Shown here in pieces: positions 9,912 through 18,876 of a stretch of DNA of 64,000 bases. The DNA is from Paraphotobacterium marinum (GTDB lineage Bacteria > Pseudomonadota > Gammaproteobacteria > Enterobacterales > Vibrionaceae), in contig NZ_CP022356.1 of the NCBI RefSeq assembly GCF_002216855.1, forward strand, positions 1,097,950 through 1,161,949, in the 5' to 3' direction. The notes below the pieces were generated by a model. It saw nothing but the letters and a program-made list of their open reading frames with translations, had not been told where the DNA came from and did no database searches. Position 1 is the stretch's first letter, and each line of letters starts with the position of its first letter. Both the position numbers and the translations under genes were made by a program.

Positions 9912-10559
9912 TTAAAATTTATAATTTACACCGACGAATATATTGTTTGTTTGCAATACAAGGTCTCCGTCATCAAAATCATTACCGATGTCCTTACCAG
10001 ATGTGTCTCCATCTATGTAAGTATAAGTAGCTTCCAAAGAAAATTGCTCGGTTAGGTTAAAGCCAGCACCCAGACTACCGGTAAATTTCCAAGCATCCTG
10101 ATTTTGTTTGAAAGATTTACCTTGAATGTTCTCTTTAGTCTCCCCATTGACATAAGCTACACCAGCTTTAGCAAATAAATAGAAATCATCATTTATGGGA
10201 AATTGAGCTCTTGCGACTAGAGGAATATAGTAATCATTTTCATATTTAACACTAGCATTAATACCAAGAGCATTAAGACTATATTTAGGTGAGTACCCAA
10301 ACATACCAATACCAATTTCAGGACCAAGTAAAAAATAATCTGTTATCGGAAATAATACTCCACCATTAATTTCACCGACAAATCCATCATCATCTTTTTT
10401 GTTAAAACCATAGCTTTGCCCAGCCGCAGTAGTAATATCGGCGTCTGGTAAGTCAGTAAAAGAGTAACCCACTTGAGCACCTATATATGGTACTGGATCA
10501 GCATAAGCTACTCCGGCCATTCCAGTGCATAATGCAATGCCTAATAACGTTTTTTTCAT
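9912..10559 (-). CDS. Outer-membrane beta-barrel protein
   Basis: A 215-residue secreted protein. The signal peptide MKKTLLGIALCTGMAGVAYA is followed by DPVPYIGAQVGYSF. Alternating strands include DYFLLGPEIGIGMFGY, DFYLFAKAGVAYVNG and FSLEATYTYIDGD, and it ends in NIFVGVNYKF with the terminal Phe. It is closely related to the barrel encoded next (10887-11450): both share the VPYIGAQ/GPYVGVQ start, the LGPE motif and the LEA(T/S)Y.Y(I/V)DGD block before the last strands. The pair therefore arose by tandem duplication. It is probably an OmpA/OmpX-like surface barrel; no specific role can be assigned. Confidence 0.85.
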   Translation of the reverse strand: MKKTLLGIALCTGMAGVAYADPVPYIGAQVGYSFTDLPDADITTAAGQSYGFNKKDDDGFVGEINGGVLFPITDYFLLGPEIGIGMFGYSPKYSLNALGINASVKYENDYYIPLVARAQFPINDDFYLFAKAGVAYVNGETKENIQGKSFKQNQDAWKFTGSLGAGFNLTEQFSLEATYTYIDGDTSGKDIGNDFDDGDLVLQTNNIFVGVNYKF

Positions 10560-10886
10560 AATGTATACCTTGTTTATTTGTGAATTTATTTCAAAAAATC
10601 AATAACAAAAAATTATCGATTTATAAAATTAAAATTAGCAAATAAAAAATAATGTGCAAATAGAAAAATTTTATTTATGCGATTTATATCGCGTAAGCTT
10701 AGATGTTTGAAATATGTCTTATGAAGATAACTAATTGAAAATAATATTTATTTTAAAGAATGAATTTCTATTCAAATATCAGTATCAACTTTGAGATTTT
10801 AAAAGAAAAAAGGCTTGTGGTATGAACTTTATTAAAGCTAACTGGAGGTGAGTATTGACTCCAGTCATAAGAAATTTCAAATATTA
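10560..10886. other. Spacer between two barrel genes, with a hairpin
   Basis: No gene seen. A perfect 7-bp hairpin (ACTGGAG 10841-10847 / CTCCAGT 10859-10865) lies just past the stop of the gene at 10887 on the minus strand and probably ends its transcript, although no strong T run follows. The rest is AT-rich promoter sequence for the barrel gene at 9912-10559. Confidence 0.55.
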
Positions 10887-11450
10887 TTAGAAGCTGTAAT
10901 TTACACCAACTGAAACATTTTGGAAACGAGATGTATTATTTTTTCGTGTGTTTGAATTATCTATGTCATCACCATCTACATAATTATAAGAGGCTTCAAG
11001 CGCTAAGTTTTGAGATAGGTTATATCCAGCACCTAAACCAAAAGATGCATGCCAATCGCTATTATCATAACTCAGACCAGAATCCTTTTGAGTTTGGCTG
11101 ACATACGTGATACCAGCTTTACCAAAAAAATACAGTTCATTACTAACTTGCCATTGTAGTTTAGCCATAACTGGAACATAGTAATTTGTATCTAGCTTCC
11201 AACCAGCTTCTTTAGGGCTATAAAAGTTAGTTCCTAATCCCATTTCAGGACCTAAAGATAAGCTACTTGTTAAAGGAAATAAATAGCCAGCATGGATGTC
11301 GCCACTTAAACCATTATCATGACTACTCTTATTACCTAAGTTCATCCAGGAATATCCGCCTTGAACACCGACATAAGGGCCTACTCCACTTGCAGATGCA
11401 GTTCCAACAAAGCCAGCTATCAATGCTGTAGCTAATAGAATTTTTTTCAT
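10887..11450 (-). CDS. Outer-membrane beta-barrel protein, tandem paralogue
   Basis: A 187-residue barrel with signal peptide MKKILLATALIAGFVGTASA and mature start SGVGPYVGVQGGYSW. Strand blocks LSLGPEMGLGTNFY, ELYFFGKAGITYVS and LALEASYNYVDGDD match those of the gene downstream, and the last residues are VSVGVNYSF. It is shorter than its sister by about 28 residues, mostly in loops, as expected for surface-exposed variable regions. It is read separately from its sister, with about 330 bases and a hairpin between them. Confidence 0.85.
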   Translation of the reverse strand: MKKILLATALIAGFVGTASASGVGPYVGVQGGYSWMNLGNKSSHDNGLSGDIHAGYLFPLTSSLSLGPEMGLGTNFYSPKEAGWKLDTNYYVPVMAKLQWQVSNELYFFGKAGITYVSQTQKDSGLSYDNSDWHASFGLGAGYNLSQNLALEASYNYVDGDDIDNSNTRKNNTSRFQNVSVGVNYSF

Positions 11451-11609
11451 AAAAATATCCTTGATTATTTTGTACGTTGTTTTTTATCTGTGTTTATATT
11501 AACTAAAATTAAGTAAATTTCAACGAATAAGTATAATTTATACTTCCAAAATAAGTTTGGTTAAGGAGTTATTAAGTTAAGTGTCGAATATGTTAAAGAT
11601 GGGGAAAGG

Positions 11610-11632
11610 AATCCCGAAGGGACTTCGGGATT
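11610..11632 (-). terminator. Hairpin terminator after the oxygenase gene
   Basis: Perfect 10-bp stem AATCCCGAAG / CTTCGGGATT with a GGA loop, 16 bases beyond the oxygenase stop on the minus strand. The T run after it is short and interrupted. Confidence 0.7.
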
Positions 11633-11647
11633 TTAAAAGAAATTGGA

Positions 11648-12487
11648 TTATTTCACACCCAATTGTTGTAATCGTTCTTGTAAATATGATTGGGCGGTGT
11701 ATCTTTCGGATAAAATAACATCTGGTCTTGGGTGTAAAAACAAGGGTAAAGAAATTCTAGATTTATCAGAGCCTTTACCAGTAGGATTAATGACGCGATG
11801 AGAAGTTGAAGGATAATAGCCTTGAGTTGTCTCTTGGAGCATATCGCCTATATTAACGATTAGCGTACCAAAATCAGAGGGCACGTCAATCCATTCGCCT
11901 GACTTTGTTTTGACCTGAAGTCCCGGCTCATTTGAGGCTGGGAGTATTGTAATTAAATTGATATCTTCATGTGCCGCAGCACGAATTGCACCAGGCTCTT
12001 CGTCTCCCTTCATTGGAGGGTAGTGAAGTACCCTTAAAAGAGACTGACTACTGTTTTCTATCATTTCTGTTAGAGGTTGAGAAAAATGCTGCTTGATATT
12101 TTCAGGCGTATTATCTTCAATTTTTTGAAGTAAATCTTTAGCAAATAGAATTGTTGTGTCGTAGTAATCTAAAATTTCATGTCGCAATTGATTTGGAATT
12201 TGACCCCACGGATAGATGTGAAAATATTCTTTAATATCCTTTACAGTATGATTTTTAGCAACTTCTGAAATAGAAGACGGAAAAAAACCATCTTGAGTGT
12301 CTTTATTAAAAATAAAGTTATTTTTCTCATCAGTGTTAAAAAAATTGGCCCAGTTTTGATAAATCGTTTGTACTTTATTTTTAGAAATGGGATGATTTTT
12401 AATTACACCAAAACCTGTTTCTTTTAAAGACTCAGCAAAATCTTTGCCGAAATTTTCAGAATTATAATCTATTGCTTGTAGTATCAT
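11648..12487 (-). CDS. 2-oxoglutarate/Fe(II)-dependent oxygenase, isopenicillin N synthase-like
   Basis: A 279-residue enzyme of the IPNS/2OG oxygenase family. The DIOX_N-like half (residues about 1-110) is followed by the double-stranded beta-helix core. Iron ligands are H173, D175 (AHEDIN) and H230 (STSHRV). The 2OG-binding R-x-S is R244-I-S246. These carry all the residues needed for activity. Such proteins hydroxylate or desaturate small molecules; the substrate is unknown. It is divergent from an MFS transporter gene only 33 bases away, so the two may share a promoter region and serve the same compound. Confidence 0.88.
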   Translation of the reverse strand: MILQAIDYNSENFGKDFAESLKETGFGVIKNHPISKNKVQTIYQNWANFFNTDEKNNFIFNKDTQDGFFPSSISEVAKNHTVKDIKEYFHIYPWGQIPNQLRHEILDYYDTTILFAKDLLQKIEDNTPENIKQHFSQPLTEMIENSSQSLLRVLHYPPMKGDEEPGAIRAAAHEDINLITILPASNEPGLQVKTKSGEWIDVPSDFGTLIVNIGDMLQETTQGYYPSTSHRVINPTGKGSDKSRISLPLFLHPRPDVILSERYTAQSYLQERLQQLGVK

Positions 12488-12520
12488 TTTAAAATTGTAT
12501 GTGTTATAAAGATGTCTTAA

Positions 12521-13771
12521 ATGATATCACAAATAATAAAAAAACGCTTTCTTAAAATAAAAATACAAGATTTGAAAATGAAAAAAAAATTAAATTTGGT
12601 TTTAACATTACTACCAGCATTTTTCTTGATAGGTTCATTTAGTACTTTTATTGAAATATTTCTGCCTATTCTTAAGCATCATTTTAACATCAATTATGCA
12701 ACATTATCCCTATTTGATACCGCTTTCTTCATTACTTATGCCTTTATGTCGGTAATTATTGCATTTGTCGTAGATAAAGTCGGCTTAAAAAAAGGGTTTC
12801 TTATGGCTCTTGGTATTTTAATTTTAAGTTGTGTGAATTGGGGTATATTATTTAGATTGAACAATGCCAGTATATATTACTTTTTAATAAATACTTTCAT
12901 CATGGCAGTCGGTGTGGTGGTTTTATTTATAATTTGTGAGTATGTAGGACTCTTTTATTCTGATAAAAAAGATACTGGAAAATTATCTATGTTTCAGTCA
13001 ATGCATTCTCTGGGTGCATTTCTCACGCCTTTTGTGATCAGTACAATTATCTATTCGAAAAGTGAAATTAATCATAAATCTTTTGAAAACTTATCAAATC
13101 TATCTTTTATTTTCATCATATTTATAATATTAAGTATTGTTTTAATGACCCGTGTAAAGTATATCAATGCACCTCACCTAAGCAGCAAATTTGATAAGAG
13201 TTCAAGTTCCAACTGGAATGCAGAGCGATTTTATAAATGGTTGGCATTATTTCTTTATGTAGGAGTAGAGGTAACACTTGCTACATTTTTAATGAACCAA
13301 GCAATTTCTAAGTTTGAGGTTTCGCCTTCCTTTGGTGCTAAGTTATTTACCACTTATTGGCTTTTAATGATTGTAGGTAGATTTATCGGTGGTTTCTTGA
13401 TTGCTCCTAACAATGAAAAGAAACTAGTTTTTATAATGTGCAGCATCAATATTATATTGGTTGGATTTTCTGTATTTTCGTATTCAATCTGGGGATTGTT
13501 AGCATTAACTGCAACTGGCTTATTGAATGCTATTTTATTTCCATTGTTATTTAGTTTAGGTTTCCAAAACAAGGAATCTTTGAACATCAAGCAGTCAGGT
13601 GTTATGGCAACGGCTATTTCTGGAGGCGCTATTGTTCCTTTATTTACTGGCCTTTTAGCAGATACATTTAGTTTAAATTCTAGTTTATTTTTGAGTATTA
13701 TTTGCTATCTATTAATTATATTCTTACAACGTTCATTACCTAAGAAAGTTAATTCAGTTACCAATTGTTAA
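12521..13771 (+). CDS. MFS transporter, FucP-like 12-helix
   Basis: A 416-residue (or 397-residue) permease of the major facilitator superfamily with about 12 membrane helices. The loop between helices 2 and 3 (DKVGLKKGF) and the helix 8-9 segment (LMIVGRFIGGFL) match MFS signatures. The closest general type is the FucP/TsgA branch. The first ATG (12521) adds a basic 19-residue leader; the ATG at 12578 (MKKKLNLVLTLLP) is an equally plausible start, and neither has a strong ribosome-binding site. The substrate is unknown; the divergent 2OG oxygenase next door may act on the same compound. Confidence 0.85.
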   Translation: MISQIIKKRFLKIKIQDLKMKKKLNLVLTLLPAFFLIGSFSTFIEIFLPILKHHFNINYATLSLFDTAFFITYAFMSVIIAFVVDKVGLKKGFLMALGILILSCVNWGILFRLNNASIYYFLINTFIMAVGVVVLFIICEYVGLFYSDKKDTGKLSMFQSMHSLGAFLTPFVISTIIYSKSEINHKSFENLSNLSFIFIIFIILSIVLMTRVKYINAPHLSSKFDKSSSSNWNAERFYKWLALFLYVGVEVTLATFLMNQAISKFEVSPSFGAKLFTTYWLLMIVGRFIGGFLIAPNNEKKLVFIMCSINIILVGFSVFSYSIWGLLALTATGLLNAILFPLLFSLGFQNKESLNIKQSGVMATAISGGAIVPLFTGLLADTFSLNSSLFLSIICYLLIIFLQRSLPKKVNSVTNC

Positions 13772-14547
13772 TGAATAGCCCAGAGATAATATTTACAGAA
13801 TAGACTTAATATATTTCTATATGCGCACATTTAATTGATGAGAATCAAGTGTTTTTAGATAAAACTTTGTTATTAATTTATGTGATTTTTCTTTTAATTG
13901 GTGTCTTCAAAGAGTTTTATATAAAATTTTTCTTTTAAAATATATTTATTTTGGAAGGGATGAAAAAATTAGAAAGTATTATTTTTATCATAGAGTTACA
14001 AAAAAATTGTGATGAATTTTGGCATATATTTTGTGTTTAAATCAAGATTAAATTTCATCAAATCCATGCATATACATTTCGTTTACTCAACACATTTTAG
14101 GTACATTAATCCCAAAGTTATCGACTTTTTTATCTATTTAAGAAAAAATAAAAATTTGAAAAACTTAAAAGTAAAGATATAAATTACTGTTTTTAATTTA
14201 AATTTGGAATATCTTTATTCTATTTATAAATTCGATTCTAACAATACAATTTAACTAATAAGATAGATAAAATAATAAGTTTATATCCTGGAAGGTATTT
14301 AAATTTGTATTTAAATAAGTTAATTTATGTAAGATTTTGTCATCTTTAATATTTTTGAAATAAAAGTGACATAAACTCTTAGGGAATAATTCAAAACTTT
14401 TGATATGGACATTTAAAGGTAATTAAAATCCTAGTAAGTTTCAGTTCTAAATGTCTTTATTCTTTTTGTTTTAGGACAATTGTCCTATTCATGTTGTTTT
14501 GAGTTTGTTATTCTCATTTTAAATTATTTGAACAGGAAATACTTTTC
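13772..14547. other. Long gene-free region upstream of the secretion operon
   Basis: About 780 bases without a supportable gene. It ends in the leader of the type IV secretion operon. It holds an 8-bp inverted repeat (GACATTTA 14408-14415 / TAAATGTC 14448-14455) and, nearer the operon, a perfect 16-bp palindrome described separately. Nothing else is recognised. Confidence 0.6.
14472..14487. promoter_or_regulatory. Perfect palindrome upstream of the secretion operon, candidate operator
   Basis: TAGGACAATTGTCCTA is fully self-complementary over 16 bases and lies 60 bases before the pilin start codon. A palindrome of this size in AT-rich DNA is typical of a binding site for a dimeric repressor or activator. 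No cognate regulator gene is adjacent, so its protein is unknown. Confidence 0.45.
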
Positions 14548-14904
14548 ATGAAAAAATTGAAATTTATAAAAAATATTTTTACATATGGACAAAATAAAAT
14601 TTTAAGTTTTAGTATTTTATTTTTTTTAGGTTGTAACCAAGCTTTTGCAATGGGTATGGATCAAGGTGGAGACATGCCATGGGAAGGACCTTTACAAAAA
14701 ATTATGGACTCATTAACTGGACCTGTCGCAAGAATATTAGCTGTATTAGTCATTGTTATGGCTGGATTTGGTATTGCTTTTGGTGAGTCAGGCTCTGGAG
14801 TAAGAAGATTACTACAAATTGTAATGGGCTTAGCTATCGTATTTGGAGCAGCAAGTATTGTTGCAAGTTTATTTGGCGGCGATTCAAGCGGAATAGCTAT
14901 CTAA
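14548..14904 (+). CDS. trbC: Type IV secretion major pilin, TrbC/VirB2 family
   Basis: A 118-residue pre-pilin. The long basic signal peptide ends near A34 (NQAFA), then a short linker and two hydrophobic helices (about residues 57-75 and 86-105) separated by a charged hairpin (GESGSGVRR). This is the TrbC/VirB2 pattern. The C-terminus is GGDSSGIAI. In RP4, TraF trims a few residues from the TrbC tail and cyclises the pilin; a TraF-like peptidase is encoded in this operon, so processing near G115 is plausible. It is the first gene of the ten-gene operon. Confidence 0.85.
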   Translation: MKKLKFIKNIFTYGQNKILSFSILFFLGCNQAFAMGMDQGGDMPWEGPLQKIMDSLTGPVARILAVLVIVMAGFGIAFGESGSGVRRLLQIVMGLAIVFGAASIVASLFGGDSSGIAI

Positions 14905-14919
14905 TTTACGAGGTTTATC

Positions 14920-15177
14920 ATGAACTCAGTTCCAGGGTTTCAGATTTCGGTTCACAGTGCACTTACGAAACCTATTTTGATGATGGGAGCTTCAAGAAGT
15001 TTTACGCTTCTTAATGCTTTTACATGTCTTGCATTATTATTTGGCTTTCATTCTTTGATAGTCATTCCAGTATCCATTTTAATCCAAATAATTGCAGGAC
15101 AAATCACCAAAAAAGATCCAAATGGGTTTGAGATTTTATTAAGGCATATCAAACAAAAAAATTATTATAAAGTGTGA
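14920..15177 (+). CDS. trbD: Type IV secretion protein TrbD/VirB3
   Basis: An 85-residue inner-membrane protein. The N-terminal GFQISVHSALTKPILMMGA matches the VirB3/TrbD opening (hraL.rP.l..G), followed by one hydrophobic hairpin (about residues 32-62) and a basic C-terminal tail (DPNGFEILLRHIKQKNY). VirB3 sits in the inner-membrane complex and works with VirB4, whose gene follows 4 bases later. Its length is normal for the family. Confidence 0.85.
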   Translation: MNSVPGFQISVHSALTKPILMMGASRSFTLLNAFTCLALLFGFHSLIVIPVSILIQIIAGQITKKDPNGFEILLRHIKQKNYYKV

Positions 15178-15181
15178 GTTT

Positions 15182-17605
15182 ATGTTTAATTTAACTGAAT
15201 TTAGAAAAAAAGCGGATCGAATGACGGATCTTTTACCTTGGGCAGCACTTGTTCATCCTGGGGTAATGCTGAATAAAGATGGTTCTTTAATGCAAGTCAT
15301 GCAATATAGAGGACCAGATATTGAGTCTTCGACCCCATCACAGTTGGTTTCAGCTACAGCTAGACTTAATAATGCATTGAAAAGATTAAATGCTGGATGG
15401 GCATTATTTATAGAAGCTAGAAGAGAGCAGGCGGTAGCCTACCCTAAAGAACAACATTTTCCAGATCCAGTTAGCTTATTAGTAGACTCTGAAAGAAGTG
15501 CACTTTTTCAAAGCGAACAAGAGCACTTTGAAAGTCATTATTATATTACTTTCGTTTATTTACCGCCCAAAGATATCGTTTCAAATCAATCAAAATTTTT
15601 TATTTCTGAAACTGGCAACAGAAAACAACAGAATTCATATAAAAATGAATTAGACTATTTTTTGACGACGACAAGAAAAATTTTAGATATTTTGCAAGAT
15701 TTTATGTTTGAATCTAACGTTTTGGATGATGAGTCTTTATTAACCTATTTGCATTCATGCGTATCATTAAAAAAACAAAAGCTGTTAGTTCCAGAAACAC
15801 CGATGTACTTAGATGCCTTTATTGCAGATACTCCTTTAACAGGAGGATTATCTCCAATGTTAGGAGATGTTTATCTGAAAACTATATCTATCATGGGTTT
15901 TCCAGGTACTTCAACTCCAGCGATTTTAGATCAGCTCAACCATTTGCCTATTGAATATCGTTGGGTCTCTAGATATTTACCTCTTGATAAGCTTGATGCT
16001 GAAAAAATGCTTAAAACATATCGAAGGCAATGGTTTTCAAAGAGAAAAGGGATGCTTTCAATGTTAACTGAAGTATTTTCCAAAAGTGAAAGTCCGCTGC
16101 AAGATAGTGCTGCAATGAGAAATGCTCAAGATGCTGATATTGCAATGGAGGAGTTGGCTGATGACCATGTGTCTTTTGGTTATTCTACTTTTACTGTGAC
16201 TGTATGGGATAAAGATCAAAATCATGCAATTGAAAAAGCAAGAGAAATAGAGCGAGTGATTAATGGTTTGGGCTTCACGACAATCTGTGAGTCGATGAAT
16301 GCTGTTGAGGCTTGGCTATCATCCATTCCTGGTAACACTGTTGCAAATGTTAGAATGCCATTAATACATAGTCTTAATTTATCTCATTTAATTCCTTTTT
16401 CTGCTTTATGGGCTGGACCTGAAAAAAATAAACATTTGAATGCTCCTCCGTTATTATATGCTCGAACAAGTGGAAATACGCCATTTAGACTTTCAAATCA
16501 TATCAATGATGTCGGACATCAGATGATTATTGGACCAACTGGCGCAGGTAAATCTGTTTTATTATCGACTATGGCACTTCAATTTCTTCGATATAAAGAC
16601 GCACAAGTTTTTGTATTTGATAAAGGTGGCAGTTTCCTTTCTTCAACATTTGCTGTTGATGGTCATTATTATAATGTGGGAAGTCCTGACCCTTCAGGTT
16701 TAGTTTTTCAACCTCTTGCTCATATTAATGAAGAGTCTGAGAGAATTTGGGCTAATGATTGGATTTTAGGGATTATATCAAATGAAAATATTGAAATTAC
16801 ACCAGAAATTAAAGAAGTCGTTTGGAATGCACTCAATAACTTAGCCAATTTTGAGGCTCATCAAAGAACAATGACAGGTCTAAAGGCGCTGATTCAAAAT
16901 CAACAAGTGAGGTTGGCGCTTGATTCATATGTCATTGGAGGAGCTTATGGTCATATTCTAGATAGTGATACGGAAGTTTTTTATAAAAAGAATTGGCAAT
17001 GTTTTGAAATGGAAGAATTAATGGATATGCCAGATGTTATTCCACCCGTTCTTTCATATCTTTTTCATGTACTAGAAAAAAGATTTGATGGCCGTCCAAC
17101 TATGATGATATTGGATGAGGCTTGGTTATTTTTGGATAACCCAATTTTTGCCAATAAGATTAGAGGATGGTTGAAGACTTTAAGAAAATTTAACGTATCT
17201 GTAATTTTTGCAACTCAATCAGTTGAAGATACGATTGATAGTGATATTGCATCCGCTTTAATAGAGTCTTGTCCTTCTCGAATATTTCTTCCAAATGATA
17301 GGGCACTAGAGCCTAATGTAAAAAAACATTATATCGACTTAGGACTTAATGAAACCCAGGTTAATATTCTGGCCAATGCTATTCCGAAAAGACAATATTA
17401 TTTTGAGTCTCCAGAAGGAAATGCTCTATTTGATCTAGCTCTTGGGCCCATAACACTGGCGATTGTTGCTTCATCAAAATCAGAAGACAAAAAGAAGATT
17501 AAAGAATTGCATCTTGAATCTGATCATAATGCATATTTGAAGAATTTTTTTAATTATAAAAATTTAAATTGGGTATCAAGCTTGATGGAAACTTCTGATG
17601 ACTGA
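15182..17605 (+). CDS. trbE: Type IV secretion ATPase TrbE/VirB4
   Basis: An 807-residue ATPase of usual VirB4/TrbE length. The N-terminal half is the CagE/TrbE/VirB domain (residues about 1-390). The ATPase half has Walker A GPTGAGKS at 451-458, VFDKGGSF at about 479-486, Walker B MMILDEAW at 641-648 and ATQS for the sensor region at about 679-682. VirB4 powers pilus assembly and substrate transfer at the inner membrane. Its stop overlaps the next start by 8 bases. No missing motif was noticed, so the protein should be active. Confidence 0.95.
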   Translation: MFNLTEFRKKADRMTDLLPWAALVHPGVMLNKDGSLMQVMQYRGPDIESSTPSQLVSATARLNNALKRLNAGWALFIEARREQAVAYPKEQHFPDPVSLLVDSERSALFQSEQEHFESHYYITFVYLPPKDIVSNQSKFFISETGNRKQQNSYKNELDYFLTTTRKILDILQDFMFESNVLDDESLLTYLHSCVSLKKQKLLVPETPMYLDAFIADTPLTGGLSPMLGDVYLKTISIMGFPGTSTPAILDQLNHLPIEYRWVSRYLPLDKLDAEKMLKTYRRQWFSKRKGMLSMLTEVFSKSESPLQDSAAMRNAQDADIAMEELADDHVSFGYSTFTVTVWDKDQNHAIEKAREIERVINGLGFTTICESMNAVEAWLSSIPGNTVANVRMPLIHSLNLSHLIPFSALWAGPEKNKHLNAPPLLYARTSGNTPFRLSNHINDVGHQMIIGPTGAGKSVLLSTMALQFLRYKDAQVFVFDKGGSFLSSTFAVDGHYYNVGSPDPSGLVFQPLAHINEESERIWANDWILGIISNENIEITPEIKEVVWNALNNLANFEAHQRTMTGLKALIQNQQVRLALDSYVIGGAYGHILDSDTEVFYKKNWQCFEMEELMDMPDVIPPVLSYLFHVLEKRFDGRPTMMILDEAWLFLDNPIFANKIRGWLKTLRKFNVSVIFATQSVEDTIDSDIASALIESCPSRIFLPNDRALEPNVKKHYIDLGLNETQVNILANAIPKRQYYFESPEGNALFDLALGPITLAIVASSKSEDKKKIKELHLESDHNAYLKNFFNYKNLNWVSSLMETSDD

Positions 17606-18236
17606 ATTTAAATCAAAGCAACCACAAAATTATAATTATGGCGAAGTCACTACTCCTTTTAATCAAAATAACCAAAGATGGGATCATCCCATTGGTGAAA
17701 AATTAGAAAAGGCAAGTAAATGGAGAGTTTATACAATCACACTTCTTTCCATAGCATTAATTTTAGTTTTTCTGATATTGGTTACAGCTAATACATTTAA
17801 AATTAATGTATTGACAAGCCAAGTGAGCAAATCTGGCTTTGTGATCTCAAAAGGGGTATTAACAAAGCCTGAGAATATACAAAATGATTTTCAAATTTTA
17901 AAAATAACCTTTATTAAAAATATTTTAGAGTCTTTTTTTAAGTCTCAAAATAATCATAAGTTTATGTCAGAAGATAGTTTTCAAAAACTAAACTTTTTAA
18001 AAAAAGAAAACCTGAAATTTGTGAAAATAGCAAATGTTAAGCCTCTTGGTAGCAACATATTCATCATTAATTATGATGTTAAACAAAAGGGTGTCATATT
18101 GAAGCGAAGTATTAAGGCTATAGTTGCCACAAAGAAAGTAACTGATAATAAAGACCTTAATATCAACCCATTACAGTTATTTTTGCAACGTGTTGAATTA
18201 AAAGCTTATAAGCAAGAGAAAGATAAAAATGAATAA
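17598..18236 (+). CDS. VirB8-like inner-membrane protein (first of two)
   Basis: A 212-residue protein with VirB8 topology: a 43-residue cytoplasmic N-terminus, one membrane helix (about 44-63) and a periplasmic domain of about 145 residues. The sequence is only weakly like VirB8/TrbF, but it lies directly before a clearer TrbF-like gene, overlapping both neighbours by 8 bases. It could be a diverged VirB8 paralogue or a replacement for a missing component such as TrbJ/VirB5, although the uncleaved N-terminal anchor fits VirB8 better. Confidence 0.6.
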   Translation: MTEFKSKQPQNYNYGEVTTPFNQNNQRWDHPIGEKLEKASKWRVYTITLLSIALILVFLILVTANTFKINVLTSQVSKSGFVISKGVLTKPENIQNDFQILKITFIKNILESFFKSQNNHKFMSEDSFQKLNFLKKENLKFVKIANVKPLGSNIFIINYDVKQKGVILKRSIKAIVATKKVTDNKDLNINPLQLFLQRVELKAYKQEKDKNE

Positions 18237-18873
18237 CAAATATATCAAAGCTCAAAATGAGTGGAATGATCGATTGGGCTCTGCTGATAAGCAGATCAAA
18301 AACTGGAAGCTTGCCTTTTTTTCAAGTTTGATCATTGTAATACTTTTATCAATTGCGTTTATTATAACATTGATGAGACAGCAAAATTTTGTTTATGTTG
18401 CTGAAGTAAAACCAAATGAGCAAATTGCAAATATTCACCCTATTTTAAATAGAGTCACTGCGACTAAGGTTCAAGAGGAAGCTTTCGTTTCAGATTTTAT
18501 TAAGGATATAATGAATATTCCTTTAGATCCTGTCGTTCTTCAAAAACAATGGGTCAATGCTTTTTCTTCTTCCGAAGGACGAGCAAAAGATCAATTAAAT
18601 CAAATTATTCGAAAAGATCGACCATTTAAAAATGTTGGCCAGATAACAAGGGAAATTAAGCTTATTAATTTTAATGCGTTAAGTGATCATACTTATGAGT
18701 TTAATTGGGAAGCAAAAACTTATGCTCGATCTGGCAAAGAAATTTCATCTGAATTGTTTCATGGCAGCTTTACCGTTCAAACGTCACAAGAAAAGCCGGC
18801 TTCAAGCTTTGAGGCATTACAGAATCCATTTAATTTAAAAATCGCTTATTTTGACTTTAGTAAAAAGGGGTAA
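18229..18873 (+). CDS. trbF: Type IV secretion protein TrbF/VirB8
   Basis: A 214-residue protein with the TrbF opening (YIKAQNEWNDRLGS, as in npYl.arreWnery.d), one membrane helix at about 28-48 and a periplasmic NTF2-like domain. The segment RQQNFVYVAEVKPNEQI matches the VirB8/TrbF family block after the helix (f.pyvv.vd..G). VirB8 nucleates the inner-membrane complex and contacts VirB9 and VirB10, encoded next. The C-terminus (NPFNLKIAYFDFSKKG) fits the family's NPlGl.V....s ending. Confidence 0.82.
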   Translation: MNNKYIKAQNEWNDRLGSADKQIKNWKLAFFSSLIIVILLSIAFIITLMRQQNFVYVAEVKPNEQIANIHPILNRVTATKVQEEAFVSDFIKDIMNIPLDPVVLQKQWVNAFSSSEGRAKDQLNQIIRKDRPFKNVGQITREIKLINFNALSDHTYEFNWEAKTYARSGKEISSELFHGSFTVQTSQEKPASSFEALQNPFNLKIAYFDFSKKG

Positions 18874-18876
18874 AAG

